Part shown: piece after piece, positions 22,758 through 34,500 of the stretch
Layout: every line of letters starts with the position of its first letter
Numbering within the stretch: the first letter of the stretch is position 1
From: Tilletiaria anomala UBC 951
Lineage: Eukaryota; Basidiomycota; Exobasidiomycetes; Georgefischeriales; Tilletiariaceae
Direction: 5' to 3'
DNA: 64,000 nt
NCBI RefSeq assembly: GCF_000711695.1
Contig: NW_013546955.1
Span: 37,260 to 101,259 of the forward strand
Position numbers and translations under genes: made by a program
Notes under the pieces: model-generated
Seen by the model: only the letters and a program-made list of their open reading frames with translations
Told to the model about the DNA's origin: nothing
Database searches by the model: none

Positions 22758-23811
22758 CTACTCTTTGAACTCGTAGCCGCCTTGTCGCTGAACAACGGAC
22801 AGCTTGAGCTCAGCCAGCACCTTGCTTCCGCCGTTCTGCTCTGGCAGCCCTAGGCAGGCGGTGATGGTGTCGCCCGGCATGACCTCGCCGACGCCCTGCG
22901 GCGTACCGGTGAGGAGAAGGTCGCCGACTTCGAGCTTCATGATGCTGGAGACGTGCTCGATGAGCGAGGGGATGTTAAAGATCATATCTTTTGAGTTGCC
23001 ATCTTGTCGCGTCTTCTCGTTCACTTTCAGCCACAGGCGCACGTTGTGCGGGTCTGGGATCTTGCTCTTCTCGATGAAAGAGCTGTCCAGGCCAAGGGTA
23101 AAGGTGGGTGGAAGTCAGTACAGCTTCCTTGGAGAAGTCCTATTCGTGTCATAGAGATCTGTTTCCCACCTGACAGGATTGAATGTATCGAAGCCTTTGG
23201 CGGCCGACCACGGCAAGCCCTTCTTCTTGACCTTGTCCTGCAAGTTCCGTGCCGTCATGTCGATTGCGAGCGCTGGATCACATTGGGTTGCACGTAAGGA
23301 AGGTCAGCTCACCAAATAACTGTCAATAGTTGCACGCATCGAGAAGGGTATTTGCCTCACCATATCCGCCAATGTAAGAGTCAGCGTCCTCCGGCGAGAC
23401 GTCCCGGCCCTCCTTGCCGATCACGACACCAAGCTCGACTGCAAGGTCGGCGGAGATGTGTGCTATCAGCATTTGCACGCAATAACAGCCACAGAGATGC
23501 GTGAGCTATGGATCACCTTCGTGATGGCACTTGATGCCGCGGGGGATCTCAACTGTGCCGCCATTGTCGATGTAGCTGCTCGTAGGCTTGAGAAAGAAGA
23601 AAGGCTCGGTGGGGACGGCGTTGCCGAGCTCTTTTGCATGATCGGCGTAGTTACGCCCAATACTGCACGAACGAGGTGAGGCGGCATCGCATAGAGGCCC
23701 TTCAGCACCAGTGTTGGATGGCACGACGCACGATACGTACGGAGGCCATGCTGCCTACTCCCACACTCACGCGATGATCTTACGGCCGGTTTGGCGGAAA
23801 GAGGATGCCAT
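22758..23811 (-). CDS. FAHD1-like acylpyruvate hydrolase / oxaloacetate decarboxylase
   Basis: This is a fumarylacetoacetate hydrolase-fold enzyme of the FAHD1 branch, which cleaves acylpyruvates and decarboxylates oxaloacetate, typically in mitochondria. Exons 23771-23811, 23517-23662, 23361-23438, 23170-23272 and 22758-23082 join to 230 aa, the usual FAHD1 length. The sequence shows AIGRNYADHAKELGNAVP, FFFLKPTSSYI, the metal-binding HEVELGVVIGKEGRDV, YALAIDMTARNLQDK, KGLPWSAAKGFDTF, IFNIPSLIEHVSSIM and LLLTGTPQGVGEVMPGD. The short N-terminus MASSFRQTGRKIIA has no acidic residues and could act as a weak mitochondrial signal. Family is sure; which substrate is preferred is inference. Confidence 0.93.
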
Positions 23812-24276
23812 GGTGAGCAACGGCCAGTGGCACGCCAGCGAAGTCAGATACAGATTGTCTCTGAAGAAGTGTGTCGCGCACGTCAACCGAAACAGATGTT
23901 GACGATGCAAAGGATGAGGTTGTTCAGGGGATTAGGTATATATGAATGCACCTGCTGTTATGGTCGCTATCAACACCTACTATAGCCGTTCTCCATGGTG
24001 AGTTGCGAACCGATCCCGCCGCACAGTTCACTAACACGTCCACACTCCCGCGGGCTCACTCCGCTGATAGGCAAGGTGACTTGAACCGAGACACAACCCT
24101 AAAAGGGGCATTGTCTCATCTTCTTTTTCTTCGCTTTGGAGGTACATCGTTCTATACTCATATCTCCATCGTTAACCTGTTGCTCACTTTTGATTCGATA
24201 AATAGTGTCTTTCCATGTCGTATCAGAGATCGTGCTAGCTTCTGATGAATCGCACGTCGAACGGAGGCCACGCGGC
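23812..24276. other. Intergenic, no gene seen
   Basis: This is upstream of the FAHD1-like gene and downstream of the COQ2 gene, both on the minus strand. It is AT-richer than its neighbours and no motif was recognised. Confidence 0.5.
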
Positions 24277-26007
24277 CTACACCAAACGAGGACGACCCTT
24301 AATTGAGTCTTCTACATGGCCCTCCATTGCCTCCTCGCCTTGCAACTTCCAAATGTGAAGACCATAGTCCACCGCCAAACCGAGCCAGATGAGCAGACCG
24401 AGGTACTGGTTGCTGACAAATTTTCTCCAGCAATCCGCTCGACTGTCCAAATTGGCCGTGCCGACCTGCCACGCAAGCTGCGCACCAGCTGCACCAAGCG
24501 CCGCAAAGAACGCTGGGTGTTCCGACAGGACGGCCATTTGGAAGAGCAGCTGGGGGTTGGTGAGCAGCTCCAGAGGCGTTCCGAGTGAACGAGTGGACAG
24601 CGCGACAGAGAACGCCATGCTGCTCAGAAAGATGGTCGAGAAGGCGGAGAGAATCGGCTTGGTTTGCTCGCTGAACAGAAGCGCAGTGGACTTGACGCCA
24701 GCCGTCACATCGTCAACTTTGTCCTGATCCGATTTGGATTATTCATCAATGGAGGCCTCGGGCTGCAGCTGGTGAAGCGGTCTCACCTGGTGTGCATAGA
24801 TCGTGTCATAGACAAGCGTCCAAGCGACGCTGCCAGCGTACATGGGCAGCAAGATCGGCCAATTGCAGCTCCCCGCGACTGCTGACCAGCCGAGAAGAGT
24901 ACCCCAATTGAATGCGAGGCCTATGGATCGCACAGCCATAGTTGTATCAGTATAGACAGCTCGATCGCGACACCAGACGCAGAAGTGTATGACGCACCAA
25001 GGACGAACTGCGGCCAATAGGTGATCCGCTTCATCAACGGATAAATGGTCACGAGACTGAGGGAGGATGCGCCTAGCAGAATGCTGTATGTGTTGAGGTT
25101 CACCAGCACGGCGAGTCCAGTGCTGAGCTGCGCGCCAAGAAAGACAAGCGCCTGAAAGTGCGAGACTTGGCCCGATGCGATGGGCCGCGATTTTGTTCGC
25201 TCTGTGGAAGCGCCGGGTGTCCGAGGCCAGTGAGATACGTGGCCCAACTTTGCGTAGCTGATCGTCACGCCTAAAAGGTGGTCAGAGCACATTCACGGCA
25301 AGACGCACCTACTAGCCTGTCCATCTTGGCGTCCCACATGTCATTGATCGTGCAGCCTGCGCCGCGCATCACAACTGCACCGACTCCAAATAGTAAAATG
25401 TTGGACGCCGCTACGCTGACTGGTGCGTCGACGTATTGTGACGCAAGGGTGATCGACCATGCTACGAAGGATGAGAAGAGGATATGGAGGTTAGCTTTTG
25501 CTACATTGTACAATCCACATGATGGGTTGCAGTCTCACCGCACGGCCAATACAGTAGCCATGTTCCGATTGGCTTGTCTAGACGTGCGAGTTGCAAAAAT
25601 GGTCGGACGCTGAACCCAGAAATCGGCGCTTCAGGAGGGGTGTCGCTTGGCCCCGCTCCGGTTGCAATGCTCCTGCTAGTGACTGTCACTCCTTGCGCCT
25701 GAGCACTGAACAGACCTGGATGCCGTCGAAATTGGGGGCGAAGTCTGCCATGCGTGGCACCGTATTCACCTTCCTTTGCAGGGCGAGCTTGAAGCGACAG
25801 GTTTGCAGGATGACAAGCTGGAGTGCGTGCAGAGGTGCAGAAAATGCAATTTTGCATGGTCGCATACGGTCTCAATGCATGCCTCTGGCTTGGCTCAAGC
25901 CGACGAGGTTGCATACGGAATTGTGCGCTGAGGAAGCATGCTTGCCTGCACGCCGGCGCAGGAAACCAGGCCCCGCGCACGACTTGGCGTGCGCTAGTCG
26001 AGAGCAT
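24277..26007 (-). CDS. COQ2: 4-hydroxybenzoate polyprenyltransferase, mitochondrial
   Basis: Coq2 attaches the polyprenyl tail to 4-hydroxybenzoate in the inner mitochondrial membrane, an early step of ubiquinone synthesis. Exons 25539-26007, 25309-25461, 24998-25201, 24787-24920 and 24277-24723 join to 468 aa. The first 110 residues are rich in Arg, Ser and Ala ([20 protein letters not shown]) and fit a mitochondrial presequence. The prenyltransferase motifs are both present: [20 protein letters not shown] (the NDxxDxxxD box) and [20 protein letters not shown] (the second Asp-rich box), each spanning a splice junction in my model. Substrate-binding entry [17 protein letters not shown] and several membrane helices also fit. 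Confidence 0.95.
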
Positions 26008-26807
26008 GATTGCCTACTGTTAGCCACCTCTCGCGGGCCGTGGAATGGCTGGCAATATTCTCTTTTTGACTCGCGTGATGTGATCAATCCCGAGTTTAGC
26101 GGAGAAACGTAGACTATGTTTGTGGCCGGGAGCCAGTGCGGCATTCAATCATATCGGGAGAATCGAGACGCGTATCACGCTCACGCATCACAGTGATGAA
26201 GCAACACAATCAACACTCAACTCTGAAGATTTACGCTATACAATAATGCATTTTACTTTCGCAGCAGCACCTGAATGCATATTTTGTTCTTGCTATTGTG
26301 TATCCTAGAGGGATGGAGCATGAATGCGTCCAGCTAGATCCACGTATGCACCAGACACTACATGCTAAGGCAACTGGAGGCGCGCTAACAGGATTTGCAG
26401 GAGTGCGTCGACGGCCTGGTCGTTCGCTTGGCGTGTATCTGAATAGACAGGACAGCGCCATGCAATGTGTGATATGGTGCTGTATTCTGGTGATACTGGT
26501 TAGTATTCGTTCTTGTGGTGCAATCCATATCGACAAGCCGCATCGTAATGGCCGAGCTGCGACCTGTGTGGCAAGGTCGGCATGCCCGATGCACCCTGGC
26601 CGAATGCTGTGGTCGACTCGGCAAGGTTGCAAGGCTTGGACATGGAGTGCAAATAAGGACGACCACCGATTTAAATCGCTGGAGAGCCCTTGCATACTGC
26701 GAGACCTCCGTTCTCGGAGGCAAGAGCCATCTGCCTGGCGTTGTGTCGTAAGGCGCGTTTTGGCGCGCAAGGTTGTACAGAGGCGTAAATACGTGCGGCG
26801 CCCCCTC
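26008..26807. other. Intergenic, no gene seen
   Basis: This 800-bp gap lies between the COQ2 start and the BUB2 stop. A plus-strand frame of 263 codons (26298-27089) runs through it but overlaps the antisense of BUB2 and shows no domain, so I do not count it as a gene. Confidence 0.5.
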
Positions 26808-28075
26808 TCACTCCTCTACAGCGCTAGCATCGTAGGTGTGCGCGACGAGTGCACTCTGCAGCGCTGGGCTAAGTTTCCCCGCAAGATCGACGGCGATCGA
26901 GATAATCCTGCGCGCGTTGAACGGTGGCAGGGTGCGCAGCATTTTCATAGGGCTCGCTTCCGCGAGAAGCTCGTCGCGCATGATGAGCAGCTGTGCCAGT
27001 ACGCAAAGGATGTTCATGTGCACGCCGAAAGCAAGGAGGAAGTCCCAGAGATGAAGAACTTGGTCCAGCGGCGGTGTACAAGCACATAGCGTCAGGACAG
27101 CTGCAGCGGAAGAATATCGTAAGTGCGAAAGCCGCCATAGCTTGTGCGATAGATCCACTCACATGGAAAGGCATACAGCTCTGCGGAAAGGTTCTTGGAC
27201 CGCAGATATGTGTAGAGTTCCAAGTCAATTGCCTCAAGGCATTGGTCAAGCAGCTGAGCAGAGGGGATGCTTGACGATCAGTGACGAGCTGAGACAAGAG
27301 CAGCGACATGCCTCGCATCACCTGCAAGCCTTTGTGAACGCCAACGAGAGTTGGCTGAACATAAAGAGGACAACAGACTTCGATAAAGCGTTTCAAGCAA
27401 TAGTATGCTTCAAGCTCGGTGGGCATAGTGAAGAGGAATGGCGCAGCGAGTACGTTCATCCCTTGGACGTAGGTGAACTCATATCCGTCCATAGCATCAG
27501 CCATGATGACGTCCTCGTCTGTTATAGCCAAGCGTAAGCGTCAGGGAGTTGCCACAAGAAAAGCTCTCATAAGGGCAACCCTCACCGGTATGGCTCCACA
27601 CGAAGGCATCCAGCACCCGAATCAGCTGGTCCTCATGCACACTCTCTTTGAAGCCTTGGTCCGTCGTCAGCGTCCGAAAAGTGTCATTGCGGATTTTCTC
27701 GTGCGCTACCGAAGGGCCTTGAGCGACGAGGTCGAGGTACTTCTTTGCAGGGAGGGATTCAATTCCTAGGAGTAGTTTCCAGGAGATGCTGCGCCATGAG
27801 CTTGCACTGCCTTGGACGTTCGAATGAATATCCTGCAACGTTAAACGGCCCGTGAGACGTGTAGACTTCAGTCCCACCTTCACCTCTCGAATGTCATTGC
27901 ACAACAGGCCGTCCTATTGCTTACTCACTTTCGCATGAGGTATGGCTCCGTTAAGGATTTCATGCCGAATGCGGCTAATTGGTGATGCTTGACCCTGCTG
28001 CTTGCTCTGAACGACTGGTGGCTCTTGCAGCTCCTGCAACGTGGCAGGCCACGCGCTATTCGAAACGGCTTCCAT
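26808..28075 (-). CDS. BUB2: Mitotic check point GAP Bub2/Cdc16 (TBC domain)
   Basis: Bub2 (Cdc16 in fission yeast) is the Rab-GAP-like TBC subunit that, with Bfa1/Byr4, holds the Tem1/Spg1 GTPase inactive and so controls mitotic exit and septation at the spindle pole. Exons 27929-28075, 27586-27832, 27322-27518, 27163-27253 and 26808-27100 join to 324 aa, close to the family's usual length. The arginine-finger motif is HEKIRNDTFRTLTTD (IxxDxxR) and the glutamine finger is FTYVQGMNVLAAPFLF. Other conserved blocks are CCPLYVQPTLVGVHKGL, YLRSKNLSAELYAFP, LCACTPPLDQVLHLWDFLL and FNARRIISIAVDL. The start at 28075 gives a 30-residue hydrophilic leader. Confidence 0.93.
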
Positions 28076-28575
28076 CTGCGGTCAGAGTTGCCCTTGCCGC
28101 CGCACGCTCGGCGGCCCTGAGCGCACGGCTGGCTAAAGGCACATGGAAAAGACGTGATAATGTCCGCGCGTCACCGTAGTCTGAATAGAGGCCAAGGTGA
28201 ATCTTCTGAAGTGGTTGCATTGACCTCGTGTGGCGAACTCACGTTCTGTGTCCATCCACACTCGTACGCAAAACAGGTCGCGTCGCCGTTTCCATGCGTG
28301 ACACACGCTCTTCTCTCTCGGCCGATAGGCGCCCTGCCGAGATAAGAGAGGGGTGTGCCATGAGTGGCAAATCGTGGCCCTAGAATCCATGTGCGCACCA
28401 AAAGTTGACCAGGCTATAGGTACTGCATTTACAGCCTGTTTGTTGGCTAGAAGTGCATTGAGAGACATCATTGATTCTGGGTGCTGCTCGCAGGGCCTAT
28501 TTGGAGCAGACGCACTTCGGTTGTCCCCATACAACGCTTAAGCGCGCTTCTTGTCCGCCCCGTCCTCTCACCACC
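28076..28575. other. Intergenic between divergent BUB2 and RING-protein genes
   Basis: This 500-bp gap sits between two divergent genes and should contain both promoters. No coding frame or known site was recognised. Confidence 0.5.
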
Positions 28576-30122
28576 ATGTCCTCGCCGATACCAGTCGACG
28601 ACTCGATCATCGATTTGACCAGCGATTCGCAGGTGCCCGTCACGCGGCCTGCGAGATCAACGTGCTCTTCTCAGCTTTCGACCCGGTCTCGAACAAACTC
28701 TACAGAAGCAGCATCAGGGAGATCGCTGCGCCCACGGCGTATGGAGCGATCGTCACGAGAAGCGCAGATCCCTGTCGACACCGCGGCGTTGAGCTCGTCT
28801 GCAGCAACGACAGCTGGTCCAAGCAATCAAAGCTCAAGGTCTACTCTCCACACAACGGCACCCTCCAGACAAAGGGCTAGAAGGGTGACACACTACGTCG
28901 ATTCGGAAGATGAGCTCGATGGGCCCCGAGCTGAGTCGTCTGCTACACAATATCGTCTAGTACTTCCCGGTCAGACTGCTGGGCCTTCGCGCACTACTGC
29001 GAGCGCTGGAACCGGCTCTGCAACTGTACATGCTAGCTCTGATGGCATCGCAGATGTGCAGATTACGGGCGTCGCACGCAGTGAAGTGCAAGTAACAGGT
29101 GTCAGGCAAAGTAAGCGTTCCTTTCAAGTCGCCGATCGCCTTGTCACTCCGCTTGAGCCAACGCTGAACGTGTTTTTGCCCTTTTCTTAGCACGACCGCT
29201 GTTTGCGGCTGAGCCGGGCACACGAATCACAAATGGACTCGCGCCTGGGCCTAATGCGAATCCGAACGCGCCGTCACCAGTACGAGCCGACACTGCCAGG
29301 ATCGCCGCGCTCGCACAGAATCGTCTGCTGGGCCCGTTTGGCGTTGAACGACGAAATGACGCACTGTTGGCAGGATTCGCGATTGACTATGGAGGGCGTG
29401 CGCCTCCTGTATGGCCGGCTACAGGCTCCGGCAATGGCACTCGTGCTGCGAGGACAGGAACAGCCGCTAAGCGCTACGAGGGCAGGGAGAAGTACATCAG
29501 GAAGGAGTACAAGTCCAAGTACACACACGGCAAAGAATCGTCCAAACCTCCATTTTCCGACTCGATTCTGCCGCCACCCATCTCGATTGGCGATGATGAC
29601 GACGATGGGGCTCCTGCAGGCCCAGGCGCAGCTGCTAACGATTTGACGGACAAGACTCCCATTTGCGCTGGATGTGACAAGGCGCTGCAGATGGAGAACG
29701 AGGACCCTTTGAAGTTTCTGTATGCCCTACCATGCGGCCATGTGATCGATGGCGAGTGCCGTGATCGGCTGGCTAGAAAGATGGCCGACGACAAGGATTC
29801 CATGACCGACCCGAACATGAGCGACTTCCAACTTCCAGATGGGTCTCACGGATTTGGGGGAGGTAGCGGCAGTACCAAGCGACCCAGAGGTACAGCAAGC
29901 GATACTCTGGATAGCGCAATAGTAGCTCCATCTCCGGCTAAAGGCACGCGTTCCGAATTAGGCGTCGTCACACCAGTCGGCAGCTCATCTCACACGCCTA
30001 TCCCGCCGCCCACGGAGATTATCAATGGCATCGCGCGGAATCGGTGTCCTGTCGTTGGATGCCACGAGAAGTGGGTTTACAATGTAGGGTCCGAGCTGTC
30101 CTGCGCCCGCCTGTTCCTTTGA
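28576..30122 (+). CDS. RING-type protein with a SUMO-interaction-like motif
   Basis: Exons 28576-29110 and 29191-30122 (80-nt intron) join to 488 aa. Near the N-terminus lies SIIDLTSDSQ, a hydrophobic core followed by acidic residues that fits a SUMO-interaction motif. The next 200 residues are Ser/Thr/Arg-rich and look disordered, including an acidic YVDSEDELD. The C-terminal half has a split RING-like arrangement: ICAGCDKALQ, then LYALPCGHVIDGECRDRL, a Gly/Ser/Pro-rich insert of about 95 residues, and RCPVVGCHEKW. The Cys/His spacing suits a RING interrupted by a long loop. By analogy with RNF4 or Slx5/Slx8 proteins it may be a SUMO-targeted ubiquitin ligase, but this is inference from architecture. 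No gene symbol is justified. Confidence 0.75.
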
Positions 30123-30309
30123 GCAGTTGACTATATACGGAGTATATGCATGATTTCGTTACCTTGCACGTTCCAAAATGAAGCATTCGCGTTGGAGCAT
30201 TGCATCATAGGGGTCCAGTCGACAAGTGTCCCTATGCTGACCTGCAAGCGCTTTTTCTCAGAGCAGGCATGCTTGGTGCTGGCGAAGCACTGGACTGTGT
30301 CTGGACAAG

Positions 30310-31595
30310 TCACTTGAGGATCGGCTTGTGCTCCTCGTCGAATCTCTTCTCGTTGAAGGCAACATACAGCTTGGGGAACATGTCGATGCTGAAATTCTGT
30401 AAGGGCATTAGTGGCGCTGAACGTGCCCAGCACAATGTACTTTTCCAGTACCTCCGTGGCGTAGAGCTGAACGGGTGCGTGGCAATTACTAAAGCCGTTC
30501 AGGCACTTCTCCATCAGCCCACCGATGTTAAAGCCATTACCAAGGCCGGCACAGTCCGCGGCGGTGCTGATGCGTACAAATTTTGGTATTGCCTGAATGC
30601 ATTCATTTCGCGTCTCGGGCGTGTCTGTCTTGAGCGCGACGGCGCGTATGGCCGTGTGCGCGATGCTCCTCTCGTATCGAAAGCCGGCCTCGTCAAATCT
30701 GACATTGATCCCGAGCGGCTCCAGCTCGTACAGCTTCTTGGTCAGGAACTGACCTCGGGGGCAGTCCGCCTTGCTGTTAAAGTTGAGCGTCTTGATCTGC
30801 GCCTTGCCCGCGTGTGTTGCAACGTCGTTTAATGTGCATTTGGCGTAGTCGAGGTGCGTCTGGACGTTGTCAATGAGAATGATCCCCTTTGCGCCAAAGA
30901 CCTGAAGCCACTGCACGAAATGCTGTCCAATCGGTCCCGCACCCCATATTGCCGCATTCTCAGCCCTCTTGGAAGCTGGCGTCGAGAACAGAGTGGTAGG
31001 ATGTGCAGCTGATATCGGTCAACATAAAGGCCCTCTCGTCGAGTAGGCCATCAGGAACCTTGAGCGTGCTGAAATCGGCGAATGGAATGCGGATGTACTC
31101 GGCCTGGCACCCGGCGAGGCCGCGATTGAAGTATCCATATCCCACGAGGCCGCCGAATCACTGATCATAGAGCTTGTCCATTCCGTTGCTGCTGTTCGTC
31201 CTTTCGCACACGCTGTTGAGATTCATCTTGCAGAATTTGCACTCGCCACAGGAGATGCTGAATCTGTAAGCGACACGACCACGGACTTTCACGCACTTCA
31301 CTGCTTGCCCTGCATCATTGAAGACACCCATGCACTCTGAAGTAATACAAGAGTGGGTCAGCAAATTGGAGAATTTGAAGAAATTCTGCAGGCGGCAATA
31401 CATGCAAGCATTCACCTACCCGAGGATATCACCCTTTTTCAGCTGCAAGATGTTGCCACCGCAGAGATGCAGATCCGAGCCACAAATCATTGTGGCGGTG
31501 ATCTTGATGATGACAACACGTGCCTCGGTGGCCGTAGGCCCTGGCACGTCCTTGAGCGCGAGAGGATGCTTACTCTGCCAAGTCAGCGCCTTCAT
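30310..31595 (-). pseudogene. Decayed zinc-dependent alcohol dehydrogenase (MDR family)
   Basis: The locus still reads as a fungal zinc alcohol dehydrogenase of the glutathione-independent formaldehyde dehydrogenase type. It starts at MKALTWQSKHPLALKD, has TMICGSDLHLCGG, an intron with a gtaggt donor, then FSISCGECKFCKMNLNSVCE (structural zinc site), GYGYFNRGLAGCQAEYIRIP and TDISCTSYHSVLD. Damage is visible. A TGA at 31158-31160 interrupts the frame between KLYDQ and FGGLVGYG. The frame shifts near 30960, before AIWGAGPIGQ. It shifts again near 30410, after which NFSIDMFPKLYVAFNEKRF leads to the ancestral stop at 30310. The usual GHE after ILG, part of the catalytic zinc site, is also lost (GDILECMGV). 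No intron I can propose repairs these breaks. Confidence 0.82.
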
Positions 31596-34500
31596 CGTCG
31601 CGCCATTAGATATTGGCTAGTATAAGCACGACTCGGCGGTGGATACGTCCCCCATGGCACGTTAGAAAGCTTTCGAGGCGGCGTTGACGGGTCATTATAG
31701 ATGAGACTGATTCATAGAACAAGTGTAATACCGATCGTGGCGAAGACTGAATTTGCACAGCTCTGGGATATTGGTCAGGACAGGAAGAGCCCAATTGTAT
31801 GCTGCCTTTTCTACATTAGAGCCTTGACCCCTTGAACAGGCTCAACTTATTTCCTCAACACGACTGTCGCATGACTCGGGTCCGAAATCATGTCCGTGAT
31901 GTAGAACAAGGCAGTCATGGTGGCCCTGCGGAGGAGGTTGCTGGGTGTTGTTGCACTGGGTTCGATATGACGCATTTGTCCCCGTCCACGTGCCGCTTTC
32001 TTTGCTTTTCGGCTCGTGACACTCCCTCGCAGGAAGGGGCAAATCATTTCAACACGCAAAGGGGGGGGGGGAAGCCAGCATTCGCCTTCCACACGAGTGC
32101 TGACTGCAACACGAGCAAGTCGGAAAGGATGCAAAAGTGCCAGGGTGTCCATTCGAGAGTGAGTTGAATCAGTTGAATGCATTGAGACCATGCACGCCTT
32201 GGTGCTCAGTGAACTATCCTGTAGCCTTCATGCGGCAAGTGGTGAAGAGTCCGCAGCTATGAGAGGCAGCTGAGCAGTGCCGCAGACTATGCATATGCAG
32301 CGGCGAGCCGGGGATGGGGACCGAGACTATTTGAGAGGCAAGTGCATGCTAGGCCAACATGAGGCGGGCAGTGCAGCAAGGCCACACATGGGTTTAGAAG
32401 CCGAAGTAGACAGCTCTAGGGGGGGGGGTACGTGAGTACAGTTATGGTTGCGAGGGACTTCAGGGATGTGAGCTGGACATTTGGGGATCAGGGCTGAGCC
32501 TGTGGCAGCCGCATGTCAATCATGCAGATCCTTCCATATCGCAGATTTAGCAAGAAAAAACGGGTGCTTGATGCTGGCGATGGTGAAACAAGCTCGTCTG
32601 TAATCGAATAATTTGTTGCTTGACCCATATTGCACTTATCCAAGCTGACTCGAACGTGACGGTGGAGGTCCAAGAACACTCGAAAATCGCTCGTAAGTGG
32701 CACCTCAGTGCCGCACTTCTTGTCCACCTTGGCGTGTGAAGCAGCGGCGAAGTTTGCGCTCCGATTAGCCGATCACATACCACATTCATGACCATGTCGA
32801 CATGTTTGTTGGTAAGCGCTTGTGAAATGTGCAAGTTTGTGATGATGTCATGCGGCCGGGTAGAAAGTGAATGAACTGCGGGGACGGCAGCAGCGTCCTT
32901 GACGAGGGAAGGAAAGGGGACAACGAAAAACGTCGGCTCAGCGAGACACAAGTTTGTGCAAACACACACGTTTGGTGTTGGAGGCTGGTTGTACATCACC
33001 GCCTCATCCATCGAGCGTCCTATCATCAAATGACACTACCGACTGCAGTAGACTGTGTAAAGAAGTCTGGGCGTACCTCAAGAGCCGCGGAGGATGAGGA
33101 AATGAATTGTCAGTCGACATTGGCTGGCAGCTTGAAGCCAGCCCCACGGAAGTGATGGCTACTCGCTTTGGCTGCGACACATGAAGCTGACATGTGGTGT
33201 GTGGAGCGTAGAGTATCGATTGCAGCGTATCCGACCTCCAGCTGGGCACAAGGCGAGAGGGGTAATGTGTCGCCTTGTCGAATTGCGGTATGAGCCTATG
33301 CTGCCTATGACATATGATAACCTAATCGATGCGTCCGTCTATCCTGCTGTTCCCTTCCTTAAACTCCAAGCCCAAGCATCAATAGCCATTACTCATTACT
33401 TGTTACTCATTCGTTTATTGAAATGCTCCTTTTACTCGTTCCTGGATCACCGAAATGCCGGACAGCTGCACCTCGAGACTTCACGCGTATATGCCACCAC
33501 GCAAAGCTTGACGAAAGAAGCGTTGACTGGGGTGCGAAGCAATCGATCGATGCACCTTTCTCCGTATCTGCCCATCGCTCACATTATATACATATCGCCC
33601 ATCGCTCGTGCTACATCTGATATCCCATATCTCATTCTGTATCTCACTCATTACTCAAGTTACTATAAAATTGTTATGCACGACAAACTATGCACCACAC
33701 ATGGACGCGTCTGGACGGACCCAAGGACCGGAATCCGGATGTCCCGCAAGCGAGTCGCAACTTGTCGCAGCACTTCCGCAACAGCCCAACTGTTAGAAGT
33801 GGGTGAGTAGTGAGTATGTAGAGAGCAGCGAGTCGTGTCTAGTGAGGATGCAGTTGAGTGAACCACTGGGAACCACTCGATCAGTGTTGACAGTGGCGTG
33901 GCGCAAGATTGCGAATGTGGCATCCTTGCACCTCGAGCGGACTCCACCCAGACTTCCAGACTGCCCAAGTTCTACTGTACATGCATATCAAATGTATGTA
34001 TGCACATATTTAATCGTTTCTGTAACTAAAATAAATGGACACAGTGCATATACCTGCGGTCTGGTCTCCACCGCGTAACTCTGCAGCCCTGCACCATGTC
34101 TGTCTGTACTCTGCATACACCCTTGCAGCGGTGCTGCTGTTTCACTCCAAGCCTCGAAAGTCGAAGTTTGGAGCGACCGCTGGTGTGGAGGCCGCTGATG
34201 GCAGCAATGGCACGAGCCGGACCTCTGATTGATGAGACTTTTCCCCCCTTGGCTTGGTTGGTTAGAACAGTGTTGAAACGCAAGCGATGGCGAGGAGTCG
34301 GAGAGCGAGAGACAGTTCCGTCAGCTCTCTGCGCCTTTATAATGTGTGCTAGGTGCACGCCCTTGGAAGTTCCACCACGAATGTTTCATCTCGACGCTCC
34401 AAAGTGCTAGGTCTGTGCCTAACACACAGACCCTAAGCCTGCCATGCTCATCTTTGGCTCATTCATTCACGCAGTCATGCTGTATGAGGCACAGAAAGTC

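Noticed and set aside
23314-23330. A possible 7-nt exon (TTATTTG) in the FAHD1-like gene, between an acceptor-like and a donor-like site
   Set aside because: Skipping it keeps the family sequence GGYALAIDMTARN and the frame; including it breaks the frame.
33181-33810. Plus-strand frame of 209 codons in the gene-poor stretch
   Set aside because: Composition is AT-rich and random-looking, there is no motif or domain, and codon use is unlike neighbouring genes.
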